A DNA stretch of 5,003 nt from Labilithrix luteola (GTDB taxonomy: Bacteria > Myxococcota_A > Polyangia > Polyangiales > Polyangiaceae), in contig JAMFST010000517.1 of assembly GCA_026225435.1 (NCBI GenBank), positions 1-5,003 of the forward strand, read 5' to 3'. Below the pieces are notes generated by a model. The model had not been told where the DNA came from. It made no database searches and was given only the letters and a program-made list of their open reading frames with translations. How positions within the stretch are numbered: position 1 is the stretch's first letter; every line of letters starts with the position of its first letter. Positions 1-5,003 of the stretch are shown here, piece after piece. Position numbers and translations under genes: made by a program.

Positions 1-1321
1 CGCTCGGTCGCAGGCTCTTCGCCGTGCGCCGCGCCCGCGGCAGGTGCTGCCGCTCGATGTGACCGTCCTCGGCGAGCACCACGGCGCTCTCCACCCAGTG
101 TTCCAGCTCGCGCACGTTGCCGGGGAAGGAGTGCGCCCGCAGCGCCTCGAGCGCCGACGGCGAGAACTGGCTCGGCGGCCGCCGGTAGCGCCGCGCGTAC
201 AGCTCGGCGAAGTGGTGGGCGAGCCGCTCGATCTCCTCCGGCCCGCGCGCCCGCAAGGTGGGCACCTCGATCTCGACCACGCGCAGCCGGTAGTAGAGGT
301 CCTCGCGGAAGCGCCCCTCGTCGATCGCCTTCTCGAGATCGCGGTGCGTGGCGCAGACGATGCGCACGTCGGCATCGAGCGAGGTGCGCCCGCCGACCCG
401 CTCGAAGGTGCGCTCCTGCAGCACGCGCAGCAGCTTCCCCTGCAGGTCGAGCGGCAGGTCGCCGATCTCGTCGAGGAAGAGCGTGCCGCCACTGGCGGTC
501 TCGATGCGCCCGATGACCCGCCGATCCGCGCCGGTGAAGGCGCCGCGCTCGTGCCCGAACAGCTCGCTCTCGACCAGCTGCGCCGGCAAGGTGGTGCAGT
601 CGAGCGTCACGAAGGGGCCCCCCTGCCGCTCCGAGTTCACGTGCACCGCGCGCGCGAAGAGCCCCTTGCCGACGCCGGTCTCGCCGCGCAGGAGCACCGT
701 GGCCATCGTCTCGGCGGCGAGGGTGATCTGGCGGTACACGCTGGCGAGCGCGTCGCTGCGGCCGACGATGTGGTTGAAGGGGCCGCGCAAGGTGACGCCC
801 GGACCGCTCGGCTCGGCGGCGCGCAAGGTGGTCAGCGAGAGCAGGCGGGCGAACTGCGCGGCCAGCGCGGCCACATAGCGCTCGTCCGCCTCGTCGAAGG
901 CGCCGCCGCCGCGCCGGTTGAGCACCTGGAGGACGCCGCGCACCGGCTCGTCCTGCGACTCGCGCACCGGCGTGACGATCATCGAGCGCGTGCGGTAGCC
1001 GGTGGCCTTGTCGACGCTCCCGTCGAAGCGGGGATCGCCGGCGGCGTCGTCGATGCGCACCGTCTCCCCGCTGGCGGCGACGTGCCCGGCCAGGCCGCGG
1101 CCGATGGGCATGCGCAGCGCGGGGATCTCCTCGGCGGTGGCCACGGTGGCGACCCGCGCCACCAGCTCGCCCCGCTCGGCGTCGACCAGCCACAGCGTGG
1201 CGCGCTCGGCCTCGACCGCCTCGGCGATGCGCGAGCAGGCCGACTGCAGCAGCTGATCGAGATCGACCTCGCGCGAGGCGAGCGACGCGAGGTCGATGAG
1301 GAGCGAGAGGCGCGACGACAT
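1..1321 (-). CDS. GAF-domain sigma-54-dependent transcriptional activator, 3' end cut off by the window
   Basis: This is an enhancer-binding protein that would use ATP hydrolysis to open sigma-54 promoters, with a cytoplasmic GAF sensor in place of a receiver domain. The frame is open from the ATG at 1321 to base 1 (440 residues visible). Residues about 18-165 look like a GAF domain, which in this family binds small molecules; the ligand cannot be read from sequence. The AAA+ domain (about 183-415) has Walker A GETGVGKG (213-220), an intact GAFTGA sigma-54 contact loop (260-265), Walker B GGTLFLDEIGDLP (278-290), CATHRDL (323-329), FREDLYYRL (338-346) and FPGNVRELEHW (399-409). The sequence ends in the linker, so the Fis-type HTH expected in the next 50 or so residues is not seen. 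The start follows the hydrolase stop by 44 bp and has no clear Shine-Dalgarno; an in-frame GTG at 1336 is an alternative start. It may be co-transcribed with the hydrolase. Confidence 0.93.
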   Translation of the reverse strand, partial: MSSRLSLLIDLASLASREVDLDQLLQSACSRIAEAVEAERATLWLVDAERGELVARVATVATAEEIPALRMPIGRGLAGHVAASGETVRIDDAAGDPRFDGSVDKATGYRTRSMIVTPVRESQDEPVRGVLQVLNRRGGGAFDEADERYVAALAAQFARLLSLTTLRAAEPSGPGVTLRGPFNHIVGRSDALASVYRQITLAAETMATVLLRGETGVGKGLFARAVHVNSERQGGPFVTLDCTTLPAQLVESELFGHERGAFTGADRRVIGRIETASGGTLFLDEIGDLPLDLQGKLLRVLQERTFERVGGRTSLDADVRIVCATHRDLEKAIDEGRFREDLYYRLRVVEIEVPTLRARGPEEIERLAHHFAELYARRYRRPPSQFSPSALEALRAHSFPGNVRELEHWVESAVVLAEDGHIERQHLPRARRTAKSLRPS

Positions 1322-1345
1322 GATCCCGGGGACCACGTCGATCGT

Positions 1346-1374
1346 AGAGAGAAGCGGCGTCGCCGTCACGCCGC
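1346..1374 (-). terminator. possible weak intrinsic terminator or attenuator at the end of the hydrolase gene
   Basis: On the minus strand a 7-bp all-match stem, GCGGCGT (1374-1368) pairing with ACGCCGC (1360-1354) around a 7-nt loop, is followed directly by TTCTCTCT (1353-1346). The stop codon of the hydrolase (1368-1366) sits at the stem-loop junction. The stem is GC-rich, but the tail has only five T in eight, so this is a weak candidate. Such hairpins also arise by chance in DNA of this composition. If it works, it would reduce read-through into the GAF activator gene. Confidence 0.25.
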
Positions 1375-2232
1375 GCGCGAATCGGGCGCGAGGTCGGCCA
1401 CCTCCGGGAGGTCAATGGCGAGCCCTTCACGGGCGGCGCGGGTCGGGGCAAAGAGCTGGCGAGCGCGCTCCTCGATCGCCTCCACCCCCTCGTCCGTGCG
1501 CGTCGGGTCGTGGTGAAAGAGGAGCAGCTCGCCCACGCCGGCCGCGGCGGCCACTTCGGCGCCGATCGCGTACGTCGAATGCCCCCAGCCACGCTTCTGC
1601 GGGTACTCCTCGGGCGTGTACTGCGCGTCGTAGATCAACGCGTCGGCCCCCCGCGCCAGGTTCACCAGCCGCGGATCGAGCGTGGCGCCGTGCTCCACGT
1701 CGGTCGCGTAGACCAGCACGCGCCCCTCGTGCTCGATGCGGTAGGCGGTCACTCCGCCGGGATGGTCCAGCTCGGCGGCGATCACCGTCGCCTCGCCGAT
1801 GCGGGTCACCGCGCCGGGGACGAGGTTCTTGGTGCCGAGCGTCGCGCCGACATCGGCGATGCGGACGGGGAAATGCGGCGCCGACATCTGCGTCTCCAGC
1901 GTCGCCATCAACGACCGGGTCCGCCCGCTCGCCGTCCCCGCCACCGTGAGCCGGGTGCCCGGGATGTACAGCGGGGTGAAGAAGGGCAGCCCCTGGATGT
2001 GGTCCCAGTGCACGTGCGACAGGAGCAGCGTCGCCTCCAGCGGTCCGCCTCCGCTCTTCGCACCCTGCGCGAGCAGCGACGAGCCGAGGCCACGCAACCC
2101 GGTCCCCGCGTCGAGGATGAGCGTGGTCGCGCCGCACTGCACCGACACGCAGCTCGTGTTGCCGCCGACCCGCGCCGTGTCCGGGCCCGGCGACGCCACG
2201 CTCCCTCGAACACCCCAGAACCTGATCTCCAT
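1366..2232 (-). CDS. metallo-beta-lactamase-fold metal-dependent hydrolase (RNase Z/PhnP-like)
   Basis: The product is 288 residues, with no signal peptide or membrane segment, so cytoplasmic. The N-terminus FWGVRGSVASPGP, followed by GGNTSCV (23-29) and LDAGTGLRGLG (40-50), is typical of a large group of stand-alone MBL-fold hydrolases. The metal motif is HVHWDH (73-78: H73, H75, D77, H78); further likely ligands are H157 in ELDHPGG, D178 in YATDVE and a histidine in FHHDP (239-243). A conserved-looking YDAQYTPEEY (201-210) and GWGHSTY (215-221) complete the pattern. Relatives include phosphodiesterases and RNA-processing nucleases; the substrate here cannot be assigned. The ATG at 2232 was chosen because the family fold starts there and GGAGG lies 9 nt upstream. 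The open frame runs back to 2352, but that extension crosses the promoter-like region and resembles no part of the family. It is flanked by two sigma-54 activators and has its own sigma-54 promoter candidate. Confidence 0.93.
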   Translation of the reverse strand: MEIRFWGVRGSVASPGPDTARVGGNTSCVSVQCGATTLILDAGTGLRGLGSSLLAQGAKSGGGPLEATLLLSHVHWDHIQGLPFFTPLYIPGTRLTVAGTASGRTRSLMATLETQMSAPHFPVRIADVGATLGTKNLVPGAVTRIGEATVIAAELDHPGGVTAYRIEHEGRVLVYATDVEHGATLDPRLVNLARGADALIYDAQYTPEEYPQKRGWGHSTYAIGAEVAAAAGVGELLLFHHDPTRTDEGVEAIEERARQLFAPTRAAREGLAIDLPEVADLAPDSRAA

Positions 2233-2241
2233 GGACAGCTG

Positions 2242-2246
2242 CCTCC
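2242..2246 (-). promoter_or_regulatory. Shine-Dalgarno site of the hydrolase gene
   Basis: GGAGG on the minus strand, 9 nt before the ATG at 2232. This is the clearest ribosome-binding site in the window and decides the hydrolase start in favour of 2232 over the upstream ATG at 2352. It would lie only 2-6 nt after the transcription start predicted from the sigma-54 element, giving a leader of about 16 nt. Confidence 0.8.
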
Positions 2247-2258
2247 GCCCCCTGCCAG

Positions 2259-2274
2259 AGCGAAGACGGTGCCA
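2259..2274 (-). promoter_or_regulatory. candidate sigma-54 (-24/-12) promoter for the hydrolase gene
   Basis: The minus strand reads TGGCACCGTCTTCGCT. Against the known consensus TGGCACG-N4-TTGCW it matches all of TGGCAC and four of five positions of the -12 box (TCGCT). The invariant GG (2273-2272) and GC (2261-2260) are at exactly the required spacing. The predicted start of transcription is near 2248, just ahead of the Shine-Dalgarno. It lies in a non-coding gap between genes for two sigma-54 activators, upstream of a gene in the right orientation, which supports it more than the motif alone would. Confidence 0.7.
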
Positions 2275-2313
2275 ACCGCTGTTCCCGAGGATTTCCCCCT
2301 CCGACTGCGCTTT

Positions 2314-2332
2314 CTGCACCGGCGTGGTGCAG
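2314..2332 (-). promoter_or_regulatory. perfect NtrC-type enhancer dyad
   Basis: The minus strand reads CTGCACC-ACGCC-GGTGCAG, a perfect inverted repeat with 7-bp arms and a 5-bp spacer. The core TGCACC-N5-GGTGCA has the same arms and spacing as the known enterobacterial NtrC sites upstream of glnA. Its centre (2323) is about 75 bp upstream of the predicted sigma-54 start, within the range used by enhancer-binding proteins. Which activator binds it is not known: the linked NtrC-type regulator, the GAF activator or a genuine NtrC elsewhere are all possible. Confidence 0.6.
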
Positions 2333-2342
2333 CCGGCTGCAC
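2327..2342. repeat. 16-bp perfect palindrome overlapping the enhancer dyad
   Basis: GTGCAGCCGGCTGCAC is self-complementary over all 16 bases with no spacer. Its right half is the left arm of the 7-5-7 dyad, so one half-site is shared by two symmetric arrangements. The region holds four copies of the half-site GTGCAG/CTGCAC (near 2347-2352, 2337-2342, 2327-2332 and 2314-2319). It could be an alternative protein-binding site or a cluster of half-sites for cooperative binding. With no loop and no T tract it is not a terminator. Confidence 0.55.
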
Positions 2343-2347
2343 GACGC

Positions 2348-2364
2348 TGCACCGCGCCCGGGCA
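2348..2364 (-). promoter_or_regulatory. possible second, weaker NtrC-like site
   Basis: The minus strand reads TGCCCG-GGCGC-GGTGCA. The right arm equals that of the perfect dyad; the left arm matches its mirror at four of six positions. The centre (2356) is 33 bp upstream of the perfect dyad's centre, about three turns of the helix, so both sites would face the same side of the DNA. Paired sites about three turns apart are known at the E. coli glnA enhancer. The symmetry here is partial, so confidence is low. Confidence 0.35.
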
Positions 2365-2370
2365 GGTCGC

Positions 2371-3717
2371 TCAGGCGCGCAGCGGGATCATCACCTCGGC
2401 CTCGGCGCCCGTCGCGTCCGCTCGCGAGCGCAGCACCACGTCGCCGCCGTGCCCCTCGGCGATCTCGCGCGAGAGAGCGAGGCCGATCCCCGAGCCCGAG
2501 CTCTTGGTGGTGAAGAAGGGGACGAAGAGGTTGGCGCTCTCGTTCACACCGGGGCCGTCGTCGTCGACGGTCACGACGCACAGCTCGCCGCGCACCTCCC
2601 AGCGCACGCGAACCCCGCCTCGCGCGGCTTGCGTGGCCGTGGCCGCGGTCGCGGTCGCGCTCTCGAGCGTCGCCTCGACGGCGTTCTTCACCAGGTTGAT
2701 CAGCAGCTGGTCGAGCTGGTCGGCGTCGCCGTCGATCTCGACGTCGGGACCACCGGTGACCTGCACCGCGAGGCGCTGCTCGAGGGCGACCACCCGCGCG
2801 ACCCAGCGTGGCACGTCGACCTTTCCGAGGCGCGGTGGAGGCAGGCGCGCGAGCTCGGCGTAGCCGCTCATGAAGCGCCCCAGCGCCTCGGCCCGGCGCG
2901 CGACGACGGACAGGCCGCTCTCCACGTCCTCGGCCCAGTCGGCCGGTCGCTCGGGCCGGGCGAAGAGCGTCTGCAGGTTGCGTGCGATCGACTGGATGGG
3001 CGCGAGCGAGTTGTTGATCTCGTGCCCCATCACGCGCACCAGGCGCTTCCACGCGTCGCGCTCCTGGGCTCGCAGCGCGCCGCGCAGATCGGCGAGGACC
3101 ACCAGCGTGTGCGGCGCGCCCGAGAGGCGAAACTGGCCGCGACGCAGCTCCCACGAGCCGGCGAGCGCGGGTAAGCCTTCGCGCAGCACGCGCGGCGCCG
3201 CACCGGTGAGCAGATCGGCGATCCCCAGCGCGACGGCGCTCACCCCCAGCAGCTTCGTCGCCGGGCGGCCGAGCACGCGCGCGGCCGCGTCGTTGGCCAG
3301 GCGCACGTGCCCCGCCTCGTCGAAGGCGAGCACCACCGCGTCGAGCTCCGCCATCACCTTGCGCACGAGCGCCCATGACTCGAGCGAACCGAGTCGCTGA
3401 TCACGCAACCCCGCGCCGAGGCGATTGAGCTCGTCGATCGTCTCGACGAGCGCCGAGTCCCCCGGCCGCACCCGGGCACGCGCCCCGAAGTCGCCATCGC
3501 GATAGGCCGCCAGCACCGAGGACACCGTCCCCAGGCGGCGGGAGAAGCGTGCACTCTGCACCAGAGCGATCCCCACCGAGAGCGCCACCGACGCCCCGAG
3601 CGACTCCCAGGTGAAGGCCGCTCGCGCCGTGGACGGATCGCGCGAAAGCAACCAGCCAGCGACGAGCGCGGGCGGCAACGCGACGGCGAGGCTACGCGCG
3701 ACCTCGACGGCCTTCAT
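2371..3717 (-). CDS. membrane-anchored sensor histidine kinase, NtrY/NtrB-like
   Basis: The product is 448 residues: the autophosphorylating kinase of a two-component system. Two hydrophobic segments (about 7-24 and 36-54) are joined by a loop of roughly ten residues, so there is no extracytoplasmic sensor domain. A HAMP-like stretch (about 58-108) and a PAS-like domain (about 113-215) follow, so sensing is probably cytoplasmic or within the membrane. The H-box is GHEINNSLAPIQSIA with H232 as phospho-acceptor; the N-box is QLLINLVKNAVEA (337-349), G1 is DDDGPG (385-390), the F-box FFTTK (401-405) and G2 GSGIGLAL (408-415). All ATP-binding motifs are intact. A low-complexity Ala/Thr stretch (354-362) sits between N-box and G1. 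The gene begins 21 bp after the response-regulator stop with no strong Shine-Dalgarno, suggesting coupled expression. The input signal is unknown. Confidence 0.95.
   Translation of the reverse strand: MKAVEVARSLAVALPPALVAGWLLSRDPSTARAAFTWESLGASVALSVGIALVQSARFSRRLGTVSSVLAAYRDGDFGARARVRPGDSALVETIDELNRLGAGLRDQRLGSLESWALVRKVMAELDAVVLAFDEAGHVRLANDAAARVLGRPATKLLGVSAVALGIADLLTGAAPRVLREGLPALAGSWELRRGQFRLSGAPHTLVVLADLRGALRAQERDAWKRLVRVMGHEINNSLAPIQSIARNLQTLFARPERPADWAEDVESGLSVVARRAEALGRFMSGYAELARLPPPRLGKVDVPRWVARVVALEQRLAVQVTGGPDVEIDGDADQLDQLLINLVKNAVEATLESATATAATATQAARGGVRVRWEVRGELCVVTVDDDGPGVNESANLFVPFFTTKSSGSGIGLALSREIAEGHGGDVVLRSRADATGAEAEVMIPLRA
2634..2657. repeat. four degenerate 6-bp tandem units inside the kinase gene
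   Basis: On the plus strand the units are TGGCCG, TGGCCG, CGGTCG, CGGTCG, back to back. Read on the minus strand they encode the Ala/Thr run at kinase residues 354-362, between the N-box and G1 box. Because the unit is six bases, a gain or loss would keep the reading frame and change the loop by two residues. Confidence 0.6.
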
Positions 3718-3738
3718 CCGTCGCTCACGGAGCGCGCC

Positions 3739-5003
3739 TCACGGGACCTGGATGCCCAGCCGCTGCAGCCGCCGGTACAGCGCGCTGCGCGAGAGCCCGA
3801 GCGCCTCCGCCGCGGCGACCACGTTCCCCCCTGCCCGATCGAGCGCCTTGCGCACCAGGCGTGCCTCCGCGTCCGCCAGCGTGAGCGACTCGAGGCGTTC
3901 GGCCTGCTCCGACGAGCGACGCAGGTTCAGATCCACGAGCTCCACCTGCGCCCCCTCGGCGAGGACCACCGCGCGCTCCACCACGTGCTCCAGCTCCCGT
4001 ACATTTCCCGGCCAGCGGTGCGCCACCAGCGCGGCCATCGCCTCGGCGCCGAAGCCGGCGAGCGCCTTGCCGTAGCGCTGCGCCTTGCGGGCGAGGAAGT
4101 GCGCCGCCAGCGCCACCACGTCCGCGTGCCGCTCGCGCAGGGGCGGGAGGTGCAGCTCCACGGTGTTCAGCCGGTAGAGCAGGTCCTCGCGGAAGGCGCC
4201 GCGAGCGACGCCGCCGGCCACGTCGAGGTTCGTCGCCGCCACCACGCGCACGTCCGCCCGGCGCGTGCGCGACGAGCCCACCGGTTGAAGCTCCCCGGTC
4301 TGCAGCACGCGCAGCAGCTTCGCCTGTTGCCCGAGCGGCATCGTGCCGATCTCGTCGAGGAACAAGGTGCCGCCATCGGCGAGCTCGAAGCAGCCGATGC
4401 GGTCCGCCTTCGCATCGGTGAAGGCCCCCTTCACGTGCCCGAACAGCTCGCTCTCGAACACGCCGTCGGCGAGCGCGCCGGCGTTCACCGGGACGAACGC
4501 CTTGTCCGCCCGGTTCGACGCGGCGTGGATCCAGCGCGCGACGACGTCCTTGCCCGTGCCGTGCTCGCCGGTGACGAGCACGTTGGCGTCCGACGGCGCG
4601 ATCCGCTCCATCATCCGCAGCACCGGCTCCATCTCCGGCGAGACGGCGATCAGCTCCGGCAGGTCGCGGCGGCTCTCACGGGTGCGGTGCGCGTGGAGGC
4701 GCGCCGTCTGCACCTGCGCGTTGCGCAGCTCCACCTGCAGCCGCAGGATCGCCAGCAGCCGCTCGTTCTGCCACGGCTTCTCCACGTAGTCGTTGGCGCC
4801 GCGACGCATCGCCTCGACCGCCCCCTGCACGCTCCCCCAGGCGGTCATCATCACCACCGCCAGCCGCGGATCGAGCGCCCGCAGCTCGGTGAGCAGGTCG
4901 AGCCCCTCGCCCCCCGAGGTCGTGTCGCGCGCGTAGTTCATGTCGAGCAGCGCGACGTCGAGCTCCTCGGCCTTCACCGCCTCGAGCGCGCCGGCGGGCG
5001 AGC
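3739..5003 (-). CDS. NtrC/AtoC-type sigma-54-dependent response regulator, 5' end cut off by the window
   Basis: This is the DNA-binding partner of the kinase encoded 21 bp downstream. The frame is open to the window edge; a GTG at 4977 lies inside the receiver domain and is not the true start. About 33 residues of the receiver are probably missing. Visible receiver marks are LLDMNY (phospho-acceptor Asp codon 4944-4942), MMTAWGS and VEKPW. Numbered from the GTG, the AAA+ domain (about 110-340) has Walker A GEHGTGKD (137-144), Walker B GGTLFLDEIGTMP (202-214), AATNLDV (247-253), FREDLLYRL (262-270) and WPGNVRELEHV (322-332). The C-terminus carries a Fis-type helix-turn-helix, GNVVAAAEALGLSRSALYRRLQRLGI (384-409). 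The sigma-54 contact loop reads GAFTDA (184-189; 4428-4411) instead of GAFTGA. The regulator gene precedes its kinase gene, and both are probably in one operon whose promoter is outside the window. Confidence 0.96.
   Translation of the reverse strand, partial: SPAGALEAVKAEELDVALLDMNYARDTTSGGEGLDLLTELRALDPRLAVVMMTAWGSVQGAVEAMRRGANDYVEKPWQNERLLAILRLQVELRNAQVQTARLHAHRTRESRRDLPELIAVSPEMEPVLRMMERIAPSDANVLVTGEHGTGKDVVARWIHAASNRADKAFVPVNAGALADGVFESELFGHVKGAFTDAKADRIGCFELADGGTLFLDEIGTMPLGQQAKLLRVLQTGELQPVGSSRTRRADVRVVAATNLDVAGGVARGAFREDLLYRLNTVELHLPPLRERHADVVALAAHFLARKAQRYGKALAGFGAEAMAALVAHRWPGNVRELEHVVERAVVLAEGAQVELVDLNLRRSSEQAERLESLTLADAEARLVRKALDRAGGNVVAAAEALGLSRSALYRRLQRLGIQVP

Noticed and set aside
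1322..1365. Separate promoter for the GAF activator in the 44-bp gap
   Set aside because: No GG-N10-GC element or recognisable -35/-10 pair is present in the gap; transcription probably comes from the hydrolase promoter or from within that gene.
44..1516. Long open frame of 490 codons on the plus strand
   Set aside because: It is the mirror of the GAF activator gene and reaches into the hydrolase gene. The translation is Arg/Gly/Ala/His-rich with no family motif, while the minus strand encodes a fully recognisable protein.
2327..2342. Palindrome as a transcription terminator for the kinase gene
   Set aside because: It has no loop and no following T tract; the half-site pattern fits protein binding better.
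2233..2352. N-terminal extension of the hydrolase from an ATG at 2352
   Set aside because: The 40 extra residues do not resemble the family, would be encoded by the enhancer and promoter-like DNA, and the ATG at 2232 has a well-placed GGAGG.
1510..3174. Long open frame of 554 codons on the plus strand
   Set aside because: It spans the hydrolase, the non-coding gap and much of the kinase on the opposite strand. Its product has no recognisable domain and shows the composition bias of a high-GC shadow frame.
1427..3376. Open frame of 649 codons on the minus strand
   Set aside because: It overlaps the kinase and hydrolase in another frame and is extremely Arg/Gly/Ala-rich. The true frames carry all catalytic motifs.
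4975..4977. GTG as start of the response regulator
   Set aside because: It lies within the receiver domain, only 11 residues before the phospho-acceptor Asp, and the frame stays open to the window edge with receiver-like residues before it.

Overview
The window is about 70% G+C, has no tRNA, rRNA, IS element or CRISPR array, and is almost fully coding on the minus strand. The base composition, the density of sigma-54 regulators and the protein style fit a high-GC proteobacterium-like or myxobacterial (Myxococcota) chromosome. That placement is an inference from style only; no marker gene is present.

Reading along the minus strand (high to low coordinates) there are four genes. (1) 5003-3739 is an NtrC-type response regulator (receiver, AAA+, Fis-type HTH) whose N-terminus lies outside the window. 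(2) 3717-2371 is a membrane-anchored NtrY/NtrB-like sensor histidine kinase, 21 bp downstream and almost certainly its partner. (3) 2232-1366 is a metallo-beta-lactamase-fold hydrolase of the RNase Z/PhnP type. (4) 1321-1 is a second sigma-54 activator with an N-terminal GAF domain; its C-terminal HTH lies beyond the window edge. The long open frames on the plus strand are mirror images of these high-GC genes.

The most interesting part is the 138-bp gap between the kinase and the hydrolase (2233-2370). It reads as a compact sigma-54 control region facing the hydrolase gene: a near-consensus -24/-12 element (2259-2274), a Shine-Dalgarno GGAGG just after the predicted start of transcription, and upstream a perfect 7-5-7 dyad (2314-2332) with the TGCACC-N5-GGTGCA layout of classical NtrC enhancer sites. 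A weaker second dyad lies 33 bp further upstream, about three helical turns. The simplest model is that the kinase/regulator pair, or the GAF activator, switches on the hydrolase gene and perhaps the GAF activator behind it. The GAF protein could then sense a small molecule and form a feedback loop or second tier. This wiring is inferred from layout and motifs and is untested.
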